Of a stretch of DNA of 64,000 nt, positions 25,653 through 38,813 are shown one piece after another (position 1 is the first letter of the stretch; each line of letters begins with the position of its first letter). The notes beneath the pieces were generated by a model, which saw only the letters and a list, made by a program, of their open reading frames with translations, did not search any database and was not told where the DNA came from. The translations under genes and the position numbers were made by a program. The DNA is from Chytridium lagenaria (taxonomy: Eukaryota > Chytridiomycota > Chytridiomycetes > Chytridiales > Chytridiaceae): positions 62,001-126,000 of the forward strand of contig JAHLKC010000100.1 in assembly GCA_025449115.1 (NCBI GenBank), read 5' to 3'.

Positions 25653-27876
25653 CGTTGGAGAGATGGTGAGGAGGTGAGACGGAAAAGTAACTACAGAAAG
25701 GGGTGTTACTGTTTGTTGCACAGCAATACAAGTGTCGTCACGTCTTTGATTTTGCCGATGAGGAAAATGTCTTTTTTTCACAAATCAATTTGGGTTTTTG
25801 CCGAAACTGGTTGGTTAAAGGTTAAAGCCCTGAAAAGACAGGGTGGGTCTAACACTGATAAGTGGGGCCTAACACACCCATCATCCATGTCCCATGAAAC
25901 AAGTACGTCACAACTATACTCATGAAATTTGCTAGCACGAGTAACAGCCTATGTCTATCTAAAGCGAATTGAAAAAGATGAAGGAGCAGGATCATCAATA
26001 CCAGAAAAGAAAAAGGACACAAAGAAAAAAGCTTACAAACATTCACATACAACAACGAATCTCGCTCGCTCCAACGCGTGGCATGTACAGGCAATCACAG
26101 CGTGAGATATGCAACCAGCACATCGCGTTCAATGCAATTGTGTTTCGACGACCATGAAAGACACCTTCAAAGGCAATTCATTATGACAAAAAAGATACGA
26201 GCAATCAATCCCTACTCGTTTTTATGAAAAAGTAGTTGTATTCACGCGAATTCAAGAGCTTTCAACATAATCTTCGACCTTGAAATCTTAAAGGACCTAC
26301 ATTATGTGAAAAAAAAAGTACGGCATTATGCGTACGAGTTTATTTCTTGATATGTATGCTATGTCTTGTAAGAATCTGCGCATAGCATTTCACCAAGCGA
26401 AAAAAAACAAAAATAAATAAATGCATCAAGGAAACTAGTAATAACCCCTCCACAATTAAATACAATAACTCCACGTGCACGCAGTACATCGATTACTAAA
26501 ATAATTGAGCAATTAATTCAAAGAAGAATGAAACGAGTTCAACCCATCCCAATATTCTTTATTACCACACAGGTTGCATCATAATGGTGATAATCATATA
26601 CCTAAATTTAGTAATACATTGGAACATCACCAATGCACTTCTTTGATCCATCCCAAAACTCATCGACTCCCCCCGTCCTAAGCCTTTTCCATCTGCCCAA
26701 GTGTACCCCCCATCCCGTCTTTTTCGGTGTGATTCAGGAAACCTTCTTGAAGCTTCTTCCGCTGAACGGTGCCGCGTACTTTGGGGTAGTAAAACATAAA
26801 AGAAATCTATAACGACGATGGTGGGAAATATTAAAGAGAAATCATTAAACTCGTAGTGGTTGTCGCGGACCTGAAACATCGCTACATTCCTTCTCCATTC
26901 AGCATCCATTTGTTTTGATCCATACAGAACCCCGTTGTCTATTGTTGCTCATTGCATCAAAACCTTGCATGGTCACATATTAATGCATCTACGAAATCCA
27001 TCACGGCAGTCAAAATGAATGAATTCACATCGCCTATTATCGCCAATGCCAGATTACACCACTAGTACGGGCATCACTGGACTAATTCCATTATGTTATG
27101 CCACTGGGACCACCACCTACTGCGGAGTCCGTCTCAACATAAGTCTCAATGGAGTTCCACGATCACCGTCGCATAGCCCCAACTCATCCTGAAATGCTGA
27201 TCCCTCCCTCTTTATGTCCCAAGGCAATTCCAAGGGTTTATCATATTGTATGCTATGCTTTTTAACGCGTTCGTTGTCGATACAGAAAGTTGAGGGATGG
27301 ATAAAGTAGTTAAGGCCTTGAGAGGCGATTAACAGTTAATGTGTCTGTCGTCTTGAAACGTCAATTTGAGTGACGAGGACGAGATGACCGATTCGCATCT
27401 GAATGATTGAGGGATAAACTCCCTGGCGGCACGAAGTGTTTGGAGGATTTGGTCATAGCCTTGGATTGAAGCTCTATGATACTAGGGTTTGGTCGACTCC
27501 TTTAATCCGCAACTGTCTTTATTCAAAGCTTGATGGCAAAGCCTATCAATACGGCTTTGGAAGTAGTAGCGGATAATCACTTTAAAATGATACATCAGGT
27601 TTAAGTTTGAGAGATAGTTGATCTTTAGGCTGCAGGTAGAGCCGAGGTCCGTTTTATGAAAGAGTCGTCTCTAAAATTTCTTTCCCAATACTGCATATAA
27701 CAAATACTTGAATAGAGCGAGTAGGATTCATATTTCATCCCAAATAATCCTCCTGTAAGTCTGCATTTCCTACGCCATGCGTGGCATAAACCCCTTGCTC
27801 CGCCGCTCATCGTTAGGATCCAAGCACGACTCCTAGCAAAAGAAAAATTCAACGAAAAAATTCCAAACGAACCGAA
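25653..27876. promoter_or_regulatory. Long divergent intergenic region between hydrolase and PLK4
   Basis: About 2.2 kb between divergent start codons. It should contain both promoters. A minus-strand open frame at 26562-26909 (115 residues) has no recognisable domain and no clear splice partners. The remainder is AT-rich without obvious structure. A noncoding RNA or a small unrecognised gene cannot be excluded. Confidence 0.4.
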
Positions 27877-30800
27877 ATGTCCGGTCTCCGCAGGAGAGGC
27901 CCATCTCCTCCATCAACCACAACAACGACGACGACAACAACAAGCATCACAACGCATGTCGGCGGAGGGAGTCTAGCATCATCAGGAGTCCATGCGACTT
28001 CCGTGAAGGCAGGAGCAGGAGGACACGGCCCAAAGATGCGGCCATTTTTAACATCCATCAAGGCAAGCTCTCCATCCATCTATCCATCAACCATCCATCC
28101 ATCCCGCGGTTTTTCATCTAACTCTATTCTCTTTTGTTCAAATGGGATCTATTTGGGATCATTGACTGTGTATACGATGATGGACGTTGTTTGAATTGGT
28201 GAATAACAGGATTATGAGCTTGGGGAGATGCTCGGAAGGGGAGGCTTTGCTTTCGTTTTCAAGGCTTCGGGTAAACTAGGAACGCCCTGAGGTTCATCAG
28301 AATGTTGCTATTAAGATAGTAAGTTTTGTGTTCTGACATACATCCATTTGCTATTTTCAGTCTTATTTCGTTTTTTTACCCATCCATATTAACTTTTGGA
28401 AAAACAAAAACAGATTGATAAGCGCATGATGAAAGCAAACAATGAATCCCGGAAGGTCGCTAGTGAAGTCGACATTCATTTTCACCTACACCACCCTTCC
28501 ATTCTCGAACTCCTTACCTTTTTCGAGGACGATGATAACGTCTACCTCGTCATGGAGCTCTGTGCGCAGGGTGAATTTACCAATATATTCAGGCCAACCA
28601 TCGTCCACTGTCGGAGCCTGAAGCTAGGAGAGTTTTGGAGCAGGTGGTAAAGGGATTAGAGTATCTGCATGAACGCAAGATTATGCACAGAGATTTAAAG
28701 CTTTCGAATATCTTGTTGACAGAGGATTTTGATGTGGTGGGTCTTTTCTCCATTTTGGCTTCTTGGGGATGGTTTCCTTTAGTCTAGCCGCGACGTTTGA
28801 AGCCTTTGTTTTGACCAAACTATAGAAAATTGCCGACTTTGGACTTGCTTGCAGGCTAAACGATAACGCTGGAGAGCAGAGAACGATGTGTGGGACGCCA
28901 AACTATATATCACCGTGCGTTTGATTTTGGTGTTTGTTGGTTTGGGATATGCGATTGAATTAAATTATAGAGAAGTCATTATGCGGCATTCGTACGGTCC
29001 TGCAACAGATGTTTGGTCTTTGGGATGCATGTTTTACACGGTTTTGATAGGAAGACCGCCTTTTGATGTAAGTGTAGAAGGGTTCATTTATTTGAGAACT
29101 TTTTTTAGTGACTTCATGTTGCTAACTTTGTGCAAAATCTGATTCTGATCGACAGAGCAATGTCGTCAAAAGCACATTGAACAAGGTTCTTTCGGCTGAC
29201 TTTGAGCTTCCTGACTACATATCCCCTATTGCAAAAGACTTGATTCAAAAACTTTTGACAAAGGTATATATTTCTTGTATATACCTTGCTAATTTTCCCG
29301 TTACAGGAACAGAAGAAACGCATCCCGCTTTCTGATGTACTCCGACACCCTTGGTTTTCTCCATCTCTTCCTCGTCAACGCCTTTCCTCTCTTAATTCCT
29401 CCGTATCTAATACCACGCCCTCAAACCATGCAACCACATCCGTGGCTATCCTTTCTGACACAAACACTATACCGACACCGTCAGAAAAGCGGTCTGCCCG
29501 TTGCAACATGGGAATCGAACTGCTTCTGGTGGCGACGCCGTGGATGAGGGAGATAGACCGCAAAGTTTTTCAACACAGAGATTAAAGCCTTTGAGACAGG
29601 TGACAAAGCATGGACCGATTTCGATATTATCAGATGGGAGTGTTGAAATGGAATTTGAGGGTGGGAAAAGAATGGGAGAGGGAGTGGAGAGGTTAAGGAT
29701 ATCAGGAGATGCAGAAACGGTAGGCAATTCCCTTTTTTCCATCGTTCCTAATTGGCTAATGACTCAAATTTCTCATGTAAGGTGTCTGTTTTTCACCGCA
29801 CATTGAAAAAGGATGATGAGGAGTCTCGAACTGGTAGTGATTCTAGTTTATTTGCTCTGGCCGCAAAGTATGATAGGGCATCTCTTCCAAGGATATATTG
29901 GAAACGCTTTAAATATGCAAAAAGATTCATTGAGCTTGTTAGGACCAAGACGCCAAAGGTTAGTTTTTATAGAAAAACTCTGATATAGAATATGAGTATT
30001 CACTATTGATTTTAGATTATTTTCTACTCACCACAGGCCAAATGCATTTTGATGGAAAATGGACCCCTTGCTGATTTTGAGATGGCATTTTACAATGGGA
30101 TCCGGATTCGCCATTCAAACTCAAAGCGTATCCTTGAAATTGCCGTTCCTAAAACCCTTAATTTCGATTCAAACACCAACTCTGCACTGCCACAACAAGC
30201 GACAAGAGACCGCTCACCACCATCATCCGATTGTGAGATTCACCGTTTCGACATCTCCCGCCCCGAACGCATCGCCATTCCCTCTCACCTCCTCTCTGTC
30301 TTTCGGCACGTCCAGGAATGCCTCCGCCAATGTCTAGACGTTGAAGCCTCCATCTCTGAAACATCCACACAGCCATTCCCGATCATACTAAAATCTTCCA
30401 ACGCTGCTGCAGACCATGTTTCTGACTCTGTTGATGCAGACATGTTTGGAAAGAGTGGTTGGGTGTTGGGGTCGGAAGTTTCTGCGTCTGCGCCGAGGTA
30501 TGGTGGGAGTGTGGTGTCTGGGTTTCGTCTATTGCGCCTAACAGAAACGCGTCACGTGTACTCCCCGACTCCATGGGGAGGCTGCGCCTCGTTCTGTTTC
30601 TATGCCGACGCTTTTGGACATTCCACCCACATCTCCTACACGACATGGCGATGACGTTGTTGTTCCTGTGAATCATACCTTTGCGACGCATGCTGGGGTT
30701 CCACGACTGTTGTTGCGTCATCAGCGCATGGACGGAGCGTTGCGTCTTATACTAAGAATGGGAAGGAGAATGTCTGCGCGTTCACAAAGGAAGAACCTGT

Positions 30801-31213
30801 GTTTAGTTTTTTGTCGGGGGTTGGGTGGATGATGAGACAGTGTGATGGGAGGTTTGCGATTTTGTTTTTGGATGGGGTTAAGGTTGTGCTGGATTCGAGG
30901 CGGCAGAGGGTAGAGATTGTTGTGGAGGAGGGGAGGGTGGAGATTCTGGGAAAGTGATGAGGTTGGTAGTTTATCTTTTTTTTGCTTTTTTGGGGTTTCC
31001 TGCTTTATTTACATGACTAACGCATTCTTTTAAAACTTTGTGTCTAGTTATGTCATTGATAAGTCTCTTCCGTCATCCGTCAAAACGAGACTTGCGTATT
31101 TTCCTAAATTTTTAAAGAAAGGATCCCGAAGTCCTGATCAGCACAAACCTACGAAGCCATCCGGTACACCTGTGTCGTCATCGGGGAATTCTTTTATTCC
31201 GCATGCGGCCTAA
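27877..31213 (+). CDS. PLK4: Polo-like kinase 4 (PLK4/SAK), centriole duplication kinase
   Basis: Ser/Thr kinase that triggers centriole assembly. From ATG 27877 comes a Thr-rich N-terminus, then after an apparent GC-AG intron (28063-28209) the kinase domain: [93 protein letters not shown]. The C-terminal half carries the cryptic polo-box region diagnostic of PLK4: [20 protein letters not shown], then [20 protein letters not shown] (29890-29950) and [20 protein letters not shown] (30040-30095). A third polo box follows ([20 protein letters not shown], near 30805-30860) and the last exon ends [14 protein letters not shown] and a Ser-rich tail. Frame breaks occur near 28290, 28575, 29530 and 30560-30700, all inside conserved stretches. 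PLK4 is lost from non-flagellated fungi, so its presence suggests a flagellated lineage. Confidence 0.93.
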
Positions 31214-31570
31214 GAAGCAGTATTAATCGCTTATGGGATTACTATGCTGTTTTCGAGTTCGCCGCTGTTTGTTTTTCTTTTTCGTTTCTTTGTTTTTTTT
31301 ATGTTGTCAAATACTTGGTTAGATTTAATTTATGTAGTATTTTTTTTGTGAAGGCGTTGATTTTCTTGATACCACTTTTGGGTTTCGTAAATATATTTGA
31401 CCTTACCGTTTTATGAAAGCTTTTAGCGCCCAAGCTACCGCCCATATCGACGTAGCCTTTCAAATAAGCAAATCTTATCTTGAGGCAAAAGTAAATTAAC
31501 ATGGAAAAGATAAATTAATGAGCGAGGCACTTGTCGCTCTTCCTATCCGGAGTGAAAAAAATATATTTAC
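31214..31570. other. Convergent intergenic region
   Basis: About 360 bp between the 3' ends of PLK4 (+) and the USP5 gene (-), T-rich on the plus strand. It probably holds overlapping 3' UTRs. No feature was recognised. Confidence 0.4.
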
Positions 31571-34500
31571 TTAAACTTTTTTATAGAAGAACATGTAAGC
31601 CTCCTTTGCAGCCTTCTCCACATTCTCCACCTCCACCACTTTGTTGTCATTGAACAACACCCATCCACTTCCAACTTTGACATGCGCCACATAATGTCCG
31701 CAATGCGCGGACGGACCACGATGAGAGATGAACCCCATTAGTTCGTATTTCGGGGGTGCATTGTCAACAGTTTCAGTTGCAGGTGCAGGTTCAGCCATAT
31801 CCTCGTCCATGACTTCGTGACCGTGGTTGAAGAGCCAGTCAACAGCGCGTTCAACGTTGTTGCTCTAAAAGGTTGTTAGGTGATAATTGTAGGGAGAGGA
31901 CGTACGGTTTCCTTCATGGCTTTTTTGGCTTGAACTAGGGTGAAGCCCATATCCATTAACTGAGATAACTCAGCCTCGGAAGGTCCGCTGCCGCCACTTC
32001 CACCACCAACATCAATGGGATCATCAATATCTACCAAGACAAAGAAATCATTAGTGCTAGATCAGTGAAGAGCAGAAACCCTGAAAATATATCTTACCAG
32101 GGTCCTCCATGTGTTCAAACAACCAATTCATGGCAACATCAGCTCCGTTGTTTCCAGTCTTTAAGAGCGCCTTGGTGCAACGGTTCTCAGGGAATCCCAT
32201 TCCCATCAATTGCGAAAGTGCCTCAACATCCACAGATGGCGCCTTGGCGACTATAGTAATAATACACATTCAATACCATATTTACTTATTGAAATATATT
32301 ACCTTCAGAATCTTCAGGGAATGGCGTCTCGCCGCTCTGTAGCCCAGTACTCTTAAACCCGCTGAGATCCAACGTCAATGGAACCTTGATATCAACATCT
32401 AAAAGAAAAGAGGTAAAAACCAAGCGCAGTAAAACGTACAACTTACTAAGCTTTTGCATAACGTAATTAGATCCAACAACAAACCGACTCATAGGGGTGA
32501 CGAGAACCTTAGGGAATGTCACAAACTTGGTAGAGCTTAAAAAAAACAAAAAAACGACAAGAATACGCTGTTAGCCGCTAAATCCGAAAAAAGGGTTAAG
32601 CTTGAAACAAACCATGTAAGCTCCGTCCCCTTTTTACAAGTTGGACAAGTGAAATTCCTAGTCTCAACTGCGGCAAACGTCTCTAAACACTCCTCATAAG
32701 TCACAGGGAGGTAAGCATTTTCATCTGCATCGACACTTGAATCCTTTTTGGCGGGTACAGGGAGTTGAATAAGCGTCACCCTGTATCCTTCTTGTACCGC
32801 ACATTTAAAGCAAGAAGTACACTGTAACCGTTGCTCAGTTGAAAACTTGAACACGTCGGTAGGATCAGTCCCGACAGCACGCTCCTTCTGCTCCACAATT
32901 TTGATAAGATGTTGGAAAAATTCTTGAGCGTCCTAAATACACCATTCACATAACCGATTACCACTTAAATTCCAACGTAGCTACGATAGATTGTAAACTA
33001 AAAAGACACTAACCTGCTGCCTCATACTCGAAAACTCTGCATGCCCCTTCCCAATTAAACTCTTGAACATGGCTGGCGCAATGCCGTCCTGTCCTCTAAT
33101 CTCCCCATCTTCATTCACCACCGGCATCGAGTAACGTCCGCTATGAAGCCCCTCAAACATCTTTGCCATTTGACAATGAAAGCATTGAGATGCATCACTT
33201 CGACATGTCCGAATATGTTCTTGTCCGGCAACAGAGTACCTAACAAAGTTAATGTACGTACACACCAGAATCGTACTTTTCCATGAACGACGGGATCGCA
33301 AATGTGGTTTGCAAAACAGAGGCCATATAACATCTTGAAAATTATCAGCGCTTAGTGTCATTTTTATCAACGCACGTGTTTCCGAGATTTTTCAGACCAG
33401 TATACCCAGGTCCGAAAAGCGGGGTAAGATCCTTTCCATCCTCCGTAGTCATACTAAAATCAAACTTCAAATTCTGCTCAAGTTGCTACACAACACTGTA
33501 AGACCAGATGCAAACCAAACCGCATCGCCCTACCAGCTCTGCAATACTCTTTTCCGTCTTTTCCTGCGACATCACATTGATCCCGAAATTCGCCAAATGC
33601 GTCGCAAGCTTCGGATCTAATCTCTCCTCCCCACAAAGATAACAAAACACATCTATCGCCCATGAGATCATGAAAATAACCCAACAATACAGACCTCCTG
33701 TCCCTTCTGGTGTGATCGTTCCAAGCTTAACAGAAACATTATGTCCAGTCTTATCAAAGTGCCCCAATCCATGCCCATTTCCTCCAACGCCTCCATATTG
33801 CTTCGTCCGCACCCAAGTTTCCACACGTCAAGCAAAGCCAAAGGTTCTCAGCCAACTCACAATCAGCACAATGCGATGTATCTATAAATGTATCAGGACA
33901 CTCATAACGACCAAAAGTCAACACAAAAAAGCGGGAAGCCTCACGATTAGACTCCAGCTTTTTCGCTTCGCCCTGCTGCAACTCCTCCACATGCCGACAG
34001 GACGTAATCTCCTCCTCCATGCCTTAATATCCGACTGCTTTTTCGATGACAGCGCACTCTTCACACCCTCCACAACGCTCTTCAACTACATAAAAACCAT
34101 CAGCCATCCAAACTATCACAAATAAAAAAAAAAACCACCCACATTCTCCTCCCCAATCTCAACATCACAAGCCAAACACCTTACACTCGTCGATACATCA
34201 TACTTTTCTTCATCATTCTCTCTTGAATCGCCAATTTTGTAATCTTCTGAGGATGTCATCTCCCTAAGTCGTTTTAGAATAGCAGAGCGGGGGGAAAGCG
34301 TATACCCTCTTTGGTTTCAAAACCCTCTTCATATTCAACACAAAAGGATGCGATGTTTGCTATAATGCATCTTGGAATGCGATCGTTCATCGTTTCGGCA
34401 ACACCGTATATAGCAAGTGAGGCAAACGTCTACACCATTCTCAGAGTCCTTTTTATCAAGTGTCAATTGAATGCCCATTCTCGCGTAGACAAAACAGGAT

Positions 34501-34616
34501 ATGCGATGGGTGGGCTACCTGATTATAAAGCATGAGGTGCATTCATCTTTATGGACTCTGGAGCTGAGGGTGGGAGGGGAGAGAGAGACGGTGGAGAGGT
34601 GCGGACACGAGGCCAT
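31571..34616 (-). CDS. UBP14: Ubiquitin C-terminal hydrolase, USP5/isopeptidase T (Ubp14)
   Basis: Deubiquitinase that disassembles unanchored polyubiquitin chains. The proposed start is ATG 34616 (MASCPHLS), leading into RVHKDECTSCF as in animal USP5; an alternative ATG is at 34700. Two zinc-finger-like N-terminal modules are seen; the second, the ZnF-UBP, includes TSHCADCELAENLWLCLTCG and GGNGHGLGHFDKTGHNVSVK. The catalytic Cys box is GYTGLKNLGNTCYMASVLQT, with a small intron (donor GTGCGT near 33372) splitting the NTC codons. Then DGIAPAMFKSLIGKGHAEFS, DAQEFFQHLI, and two UBA domains (SQLMGMGFPENRCTKALL, 32120-32230; SQLMDMGFTLVQAKKAMKE, 31915-31970) inserted before the His box GPSAHCGHYVAHVK (31680-31720). 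It ends YMFFYKKV. Domain order and spacing match USP5 fully. Confidence 0.95.
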
Positions 34617-35044
34617 TTCTTCGTCTTGTCCAAAATTTCTTTCGACATGATCATTCCTTTTCAAGAAAGGGTTTTGGATACCAACATTTGACTTCCGCAA
34701 CGCGTTGTTTGTTGAACGCGGTTGTTAACTAGGGGGGCCGTAGAGGAAAACATTGTAGGCTTTTTTCGTAAGAGATTTCAGATCTGAAAACCTCAATGGA
34801 TGCAGCACAATAGGAGGACGGAGAGAGAGATACAAAATACAGAGACAGGAGCGGAAAGGAACGCAAAAACGGCCTGAGTATAGAGAGAAGCGAGGAGCTG
34901 AGGAAGGAAAGGTAAAAAAAAACAAGACAGGAAAAAAAAACTGACACCGAAAAACATAATAGCTCCCCTTATACATAGGAAAGAAAACTTAAAAAAGACC
35001 CACTTACGAAAACGAAACAACCAAAAACATGTACTCTACAACAT
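34617..35044. promoter_or_regulatory. Intergenic region upstream of USP5, downstream of PFK
   Basis: About 430 bp with both neighbouring genes on the minus strand. It should carry the USP5 promoter and the PFK 3' UTR. It is rich in A-tracts and GA repeats. Hydrophobic open frames on the minus strand here have no conserved feature. Confidence 0.4.
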
Positions 35045-38000
35045 TCACTCATCATCATGGTAATAATACTTTGAAAGTACCCTAATCAACCTAGTGAACC
35101 CCATCCACCAAGCCTTCTTCCCCCTCCGTTTTGCCATATCCGCCTCAAGCAACAAAGTCTCAACAGGCGTAAACAAACTTTAGCCCCCTGAATCCCAATC
35201 ACAACCGCATGTTCCTTCTTTGTCGTATATCCCACCGCCCGTCCATTCTTCCCACTCTTCTCTCCTTCACAAGCCTCCGTAAACGACTGCTCAATCCAAT
35301 CCACACAGTTGACAGCAAGTCGGGTCGCCCTTATCCTATCAAGAGGAGAGGGAACCCCTCCTTGTTGAAGATGTCCGAGGACGGCGGTTCGGCTATCAAA
35401 CACGCCTTTGCCTTCTGCGCGGAGGATCGAGGATATGACTTCGGTGGGGTACGTGTCGGCGCTGGCGAACTCAGAGCGGAGGATAACGCGGCCTTCGGTG
35501 GGGAAACCCTTGTCTTCCTTCTCGGTTGCGTAGCGGTTCGCGAGGTGCTTGATGTCGCGCTGGAGGGTGTCAATGTTAATCCCTTCTTCGGGAATGTAGA
35601 CGGATGTGGCACCAGAAGCGAGACCTGCCAACACAGCCAAGTATCTTTTAAAACCAAATTAGCATGATTTGTCAGCAAACATTTTTAAAGAAACAGTAGA
35701 TATCAAAAAACAAAAACAAAACACATAAAATCATACCCGCAGTTCCCTCCCTGCACTTCGACCACAAACACCCTCTTCTGACTCGCACTCGCGCTCAACT
35801 TGATCCTATCGCAACTCTCCACAATAGCATTCAAAGCCGTATCACTCCCAATCGAGAAATCCGTTCCAGGTACATTATTACTAATAGTTGCCGGTAGATT
35901 CACCATCGGCACACAAAAACGCCGGGTACATTCCCTCAACGCCGAAAGCGTCAACAAACTCGTAAAAGCCTCAAACCCTCCAATAATCATCAAAGCTGGA
36001 TGTTATGCTTCTGAAGGTGATAAGCAATCAACCCGCAATCGACAAACCCGGTCGCGCCTTTAGGGTGGATCTTGGGCGTTCCAGGCGTGGAATGCGTGGG
36101 AGGCTGGGGGGTGATCTCGGTTGGTGCCGAGCTCGGAACCGCCTTTGACTTGCCAACCGATGAGACCTTGCAGGTGAGTGGTTGGATTTCGTCGCGGATG
36201 AGACCAGAGAAACCGTTGCGGATGCCGAGGGGGGTGTGGCCACGGTTGAGGCAAAGACGCGCAGCAATGCGGGTTGCGGCGTTCATACCACCGGCGGGGC
36301 GCCCATGTGGATAATACCGATACGGAGTTTCTACATGTGTCAGATATGTAAATGATAGGACGACAGTACCTTTGAGTTCTCCCTTTGGTTCCCTCCATGG
36401 ACAACATGTGAGACTCAATGTAAGCGTCATAAGCCGCAGTGAAATCAGGGTCCCTCAACTCCATCGCCTTTTTAAATCCTTTTTCGAGATCGCGTCCGCC
36501 ACGTCCTTTGTCTACAAAACGGTCAACAAAATTCATAAAATGAAACGAAGCTTACCAATTTGACAGCATCCATCAATGGAAGCGCTGTGATCTTATTCTG
36601 CGACATCCCGATCATAGGTGCAGGCGTCTCAGGTGTCGACCTCAACACAGCTTCCACAGCCTCCACACCCTGAATAGTAGCCTACCAAAAGTCAACATCG
36701 ATTTTTTTAAAAAAGACCCACCAAATACCGATCATAGGCACAGGGCGTTCCGCCTCTCTGCACATGCCCCAAAGTAGTCACACGCGTATCAAGCCCCAAC
36801 TTGGACTCAATAACAGTCTTGATATACTCTGGTTTGATGGGTTTAAGCTGTCTATCAATCGCACCTTCACAGACGATAACGATCGTTTTGCGACTCCCAA
36901 TTTTACGATTCTACGATTGAATCAGTAAAAGCGAGAAAGCGAATGTATATTATTTTTATAATTCATACCTGGTTCAACCTCTCACACATCTCATCCTCCC
37001 AGTTTTCGTTGTACTTGCCGTATCCAAAGGCGGTGGCCGTTCAGGCAAAAAGACCCAATCGGCTCCAACCTAATCACAACCTTTAGTCAAAAGTTTGCAA
37101 AACCATGATGACTCACGGCAATTGCGGCCATGAGACCAAGCCAACCGCAATGACGCCCATCACCTCAACGACAAAAGCACGTTGATGGGAGAGAGCCGTG
37201 GAAGTAAGGGAGTCAAGTGACTCACAGATACGATGCAGCGACGTGACAGCGCCGATAGTAATATCTACATAAAGTAAGAAACGTCATGAAAGCCATCCAT
37301 CTAACCAGTCGAAGACATATCATTATCAATCGATCCCACCAACCCTACAATTGTCAAATGATTCCTCAAATGCTCACACTCCTCATGTTTAAGTTTACCT
37401 GCATTGCATCAGCATAATCGAATCAAATTCACCCCTCTCACCCTGCGTCACAAGTTCATCCACAAGCTCCTTCCACTCTGATCGCAACTTATCGGCACCC
37501 GTCAAAGATCCATCACCACCAACAACGACAAGAGCGTCAATCCCGTTCAAGATCATGTTATAAGCAGCTTGGAGACGGCCTTCGTGAGTTCTGAAACGCA
37601 TGGACCGAGCGGTTCCAATGGCGGTACCTCCCTGTTTAGGCGATAAAAGGGTTATTATTTATTCCCAAAAATATGAAAAGGTGCATGCTTTGTTTGACTC
37701 ACGATGGAAAGCAACCCGCGAACATCGTCCCAGCAAAGTTGCTTGATTTTGGCGCCACCGTCAACAAGGCCTATAATATGCAAAAATGAGACTCTTTTAT
37801 ACGAAAAGGAACTAACCTTCGTATCCTTCGTAGATAGCAAAAGGCACACATCCCTTCTGCAAAGCCACCTCGTGATCGCCCGGACCGCCGCATTCATTCC
37901 GGATGAATCTCCACCACTCGTCAAAATCCCAATTCTCTTTGCAACCTTCTCCGTGGTCAAAGGCGGTGGCGCTGTATCATGACGATCGACAGGGAGGTAA

Positions 38001-38813
38001 TTCTCGAGGTTGGCGAGAGCATCCATCAGTTGTAGCTTGAGAGCTTTTTGGGTGGGGGTTTGGGGGGACGCTCAATGTCAAGCTTGGAGAAGGGGGAAAT
38101 TTGGTCGGTAAAGGCGAGGAGGTGCCAAGGGGGTCGCATGAGATGAGGGAAAAGGTTGGGGAGAAGGAAGTGGGGGTGCCATTGGGGGTAACAGTAGCCT
38201 TTTTCAGGGAGTATGGGTGGTTGATGGACTTTAACGAGTTTTCGAGAGACTGTAATGAATCGATATTAGTTCATTGAATGCATAAAAGTGGAAATAATGT
38301 CGTATATCATGAAGGTAGAAAGGCGAAACTCAAAGTACATGCACGCTCTAACTTCAAATATCAACCCAAACATCAAACAAAACTGCTTCAGCATCAATTA
38401 ATTACTCGTCCTCATTAAAGCGAGAATACCAAGGACGCCTTCAGCGCATCCATCCATTAGCGTGTGCTCCCACTCCTTACCTCAAGACTAGACACGACAA
38501 AGCATCCCCAAGCCCGTTGCGGCATCGTACTAATCGAAGCGGCCTCAATCTTCTCAACATCTCCCTTCCTCAACTCCTTAAACGCCGCCGCATCAAACGC
38601 ATCCCAAATTAACCTCCACCCCAATCCTCAGCGTGACTCCATCAGTCCCACTCTCATCATTAAGCGAGTCCGCTGGCGGGAAGAGATGAAGCCATGCTTC
38701 AGTGTCTTGCTTGGATATGACGCGGAAGCCCAGGAGAGCGTAGAAATCGATGGTGGCGGCGTAGATGGAGGGGGAGGGGCCGTTAGGGAGAGGTGGGATA
38801 GAGCGTAGAGCAT
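35045..38813 (-). CDS. PFK1: ATP-dependent 6-phosphofructokinase with fungal N-terminal glyoxalase-like domain
   Basis: Phosphorylates fructose 6-phosphate to fructose 1,6-bisphosphate, the committed step of glycolysis, in the cytosol. The proposed start is ATG 38813 ([13 protein letters not shown]). It is followed by [20 protein letters not shown] and DTEAWLHLF, the glyoxalase-I-like N-terminal domain typical of fungal PFKs. The catalytic half has [20 protein letters not shown] (37880-37940), [16 protein letters not shown] (37480-37530), [18 protein letters not shown] and EVMGRHCGW. The duplicated regulatory half has [15 protein letters not shown] (36260-36310), [11 protein letters not shown] and [19 protein letters not shown], and the protein ends [18 protein letters not shown]...YYYHDDE at stop 35045-35047. 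At least ten introns are present, and several one-base frame breaks occur (for example 38790 and 36290). Confidence 0.94.

Noticed and set aside
26562..26909. 115-residue minus-strand open frame in the hydrolase-PLK4 intergenic region
   Set aside because: No family, no splice partners and no promoter context that I can support; left as uncertain intergenic DNA.
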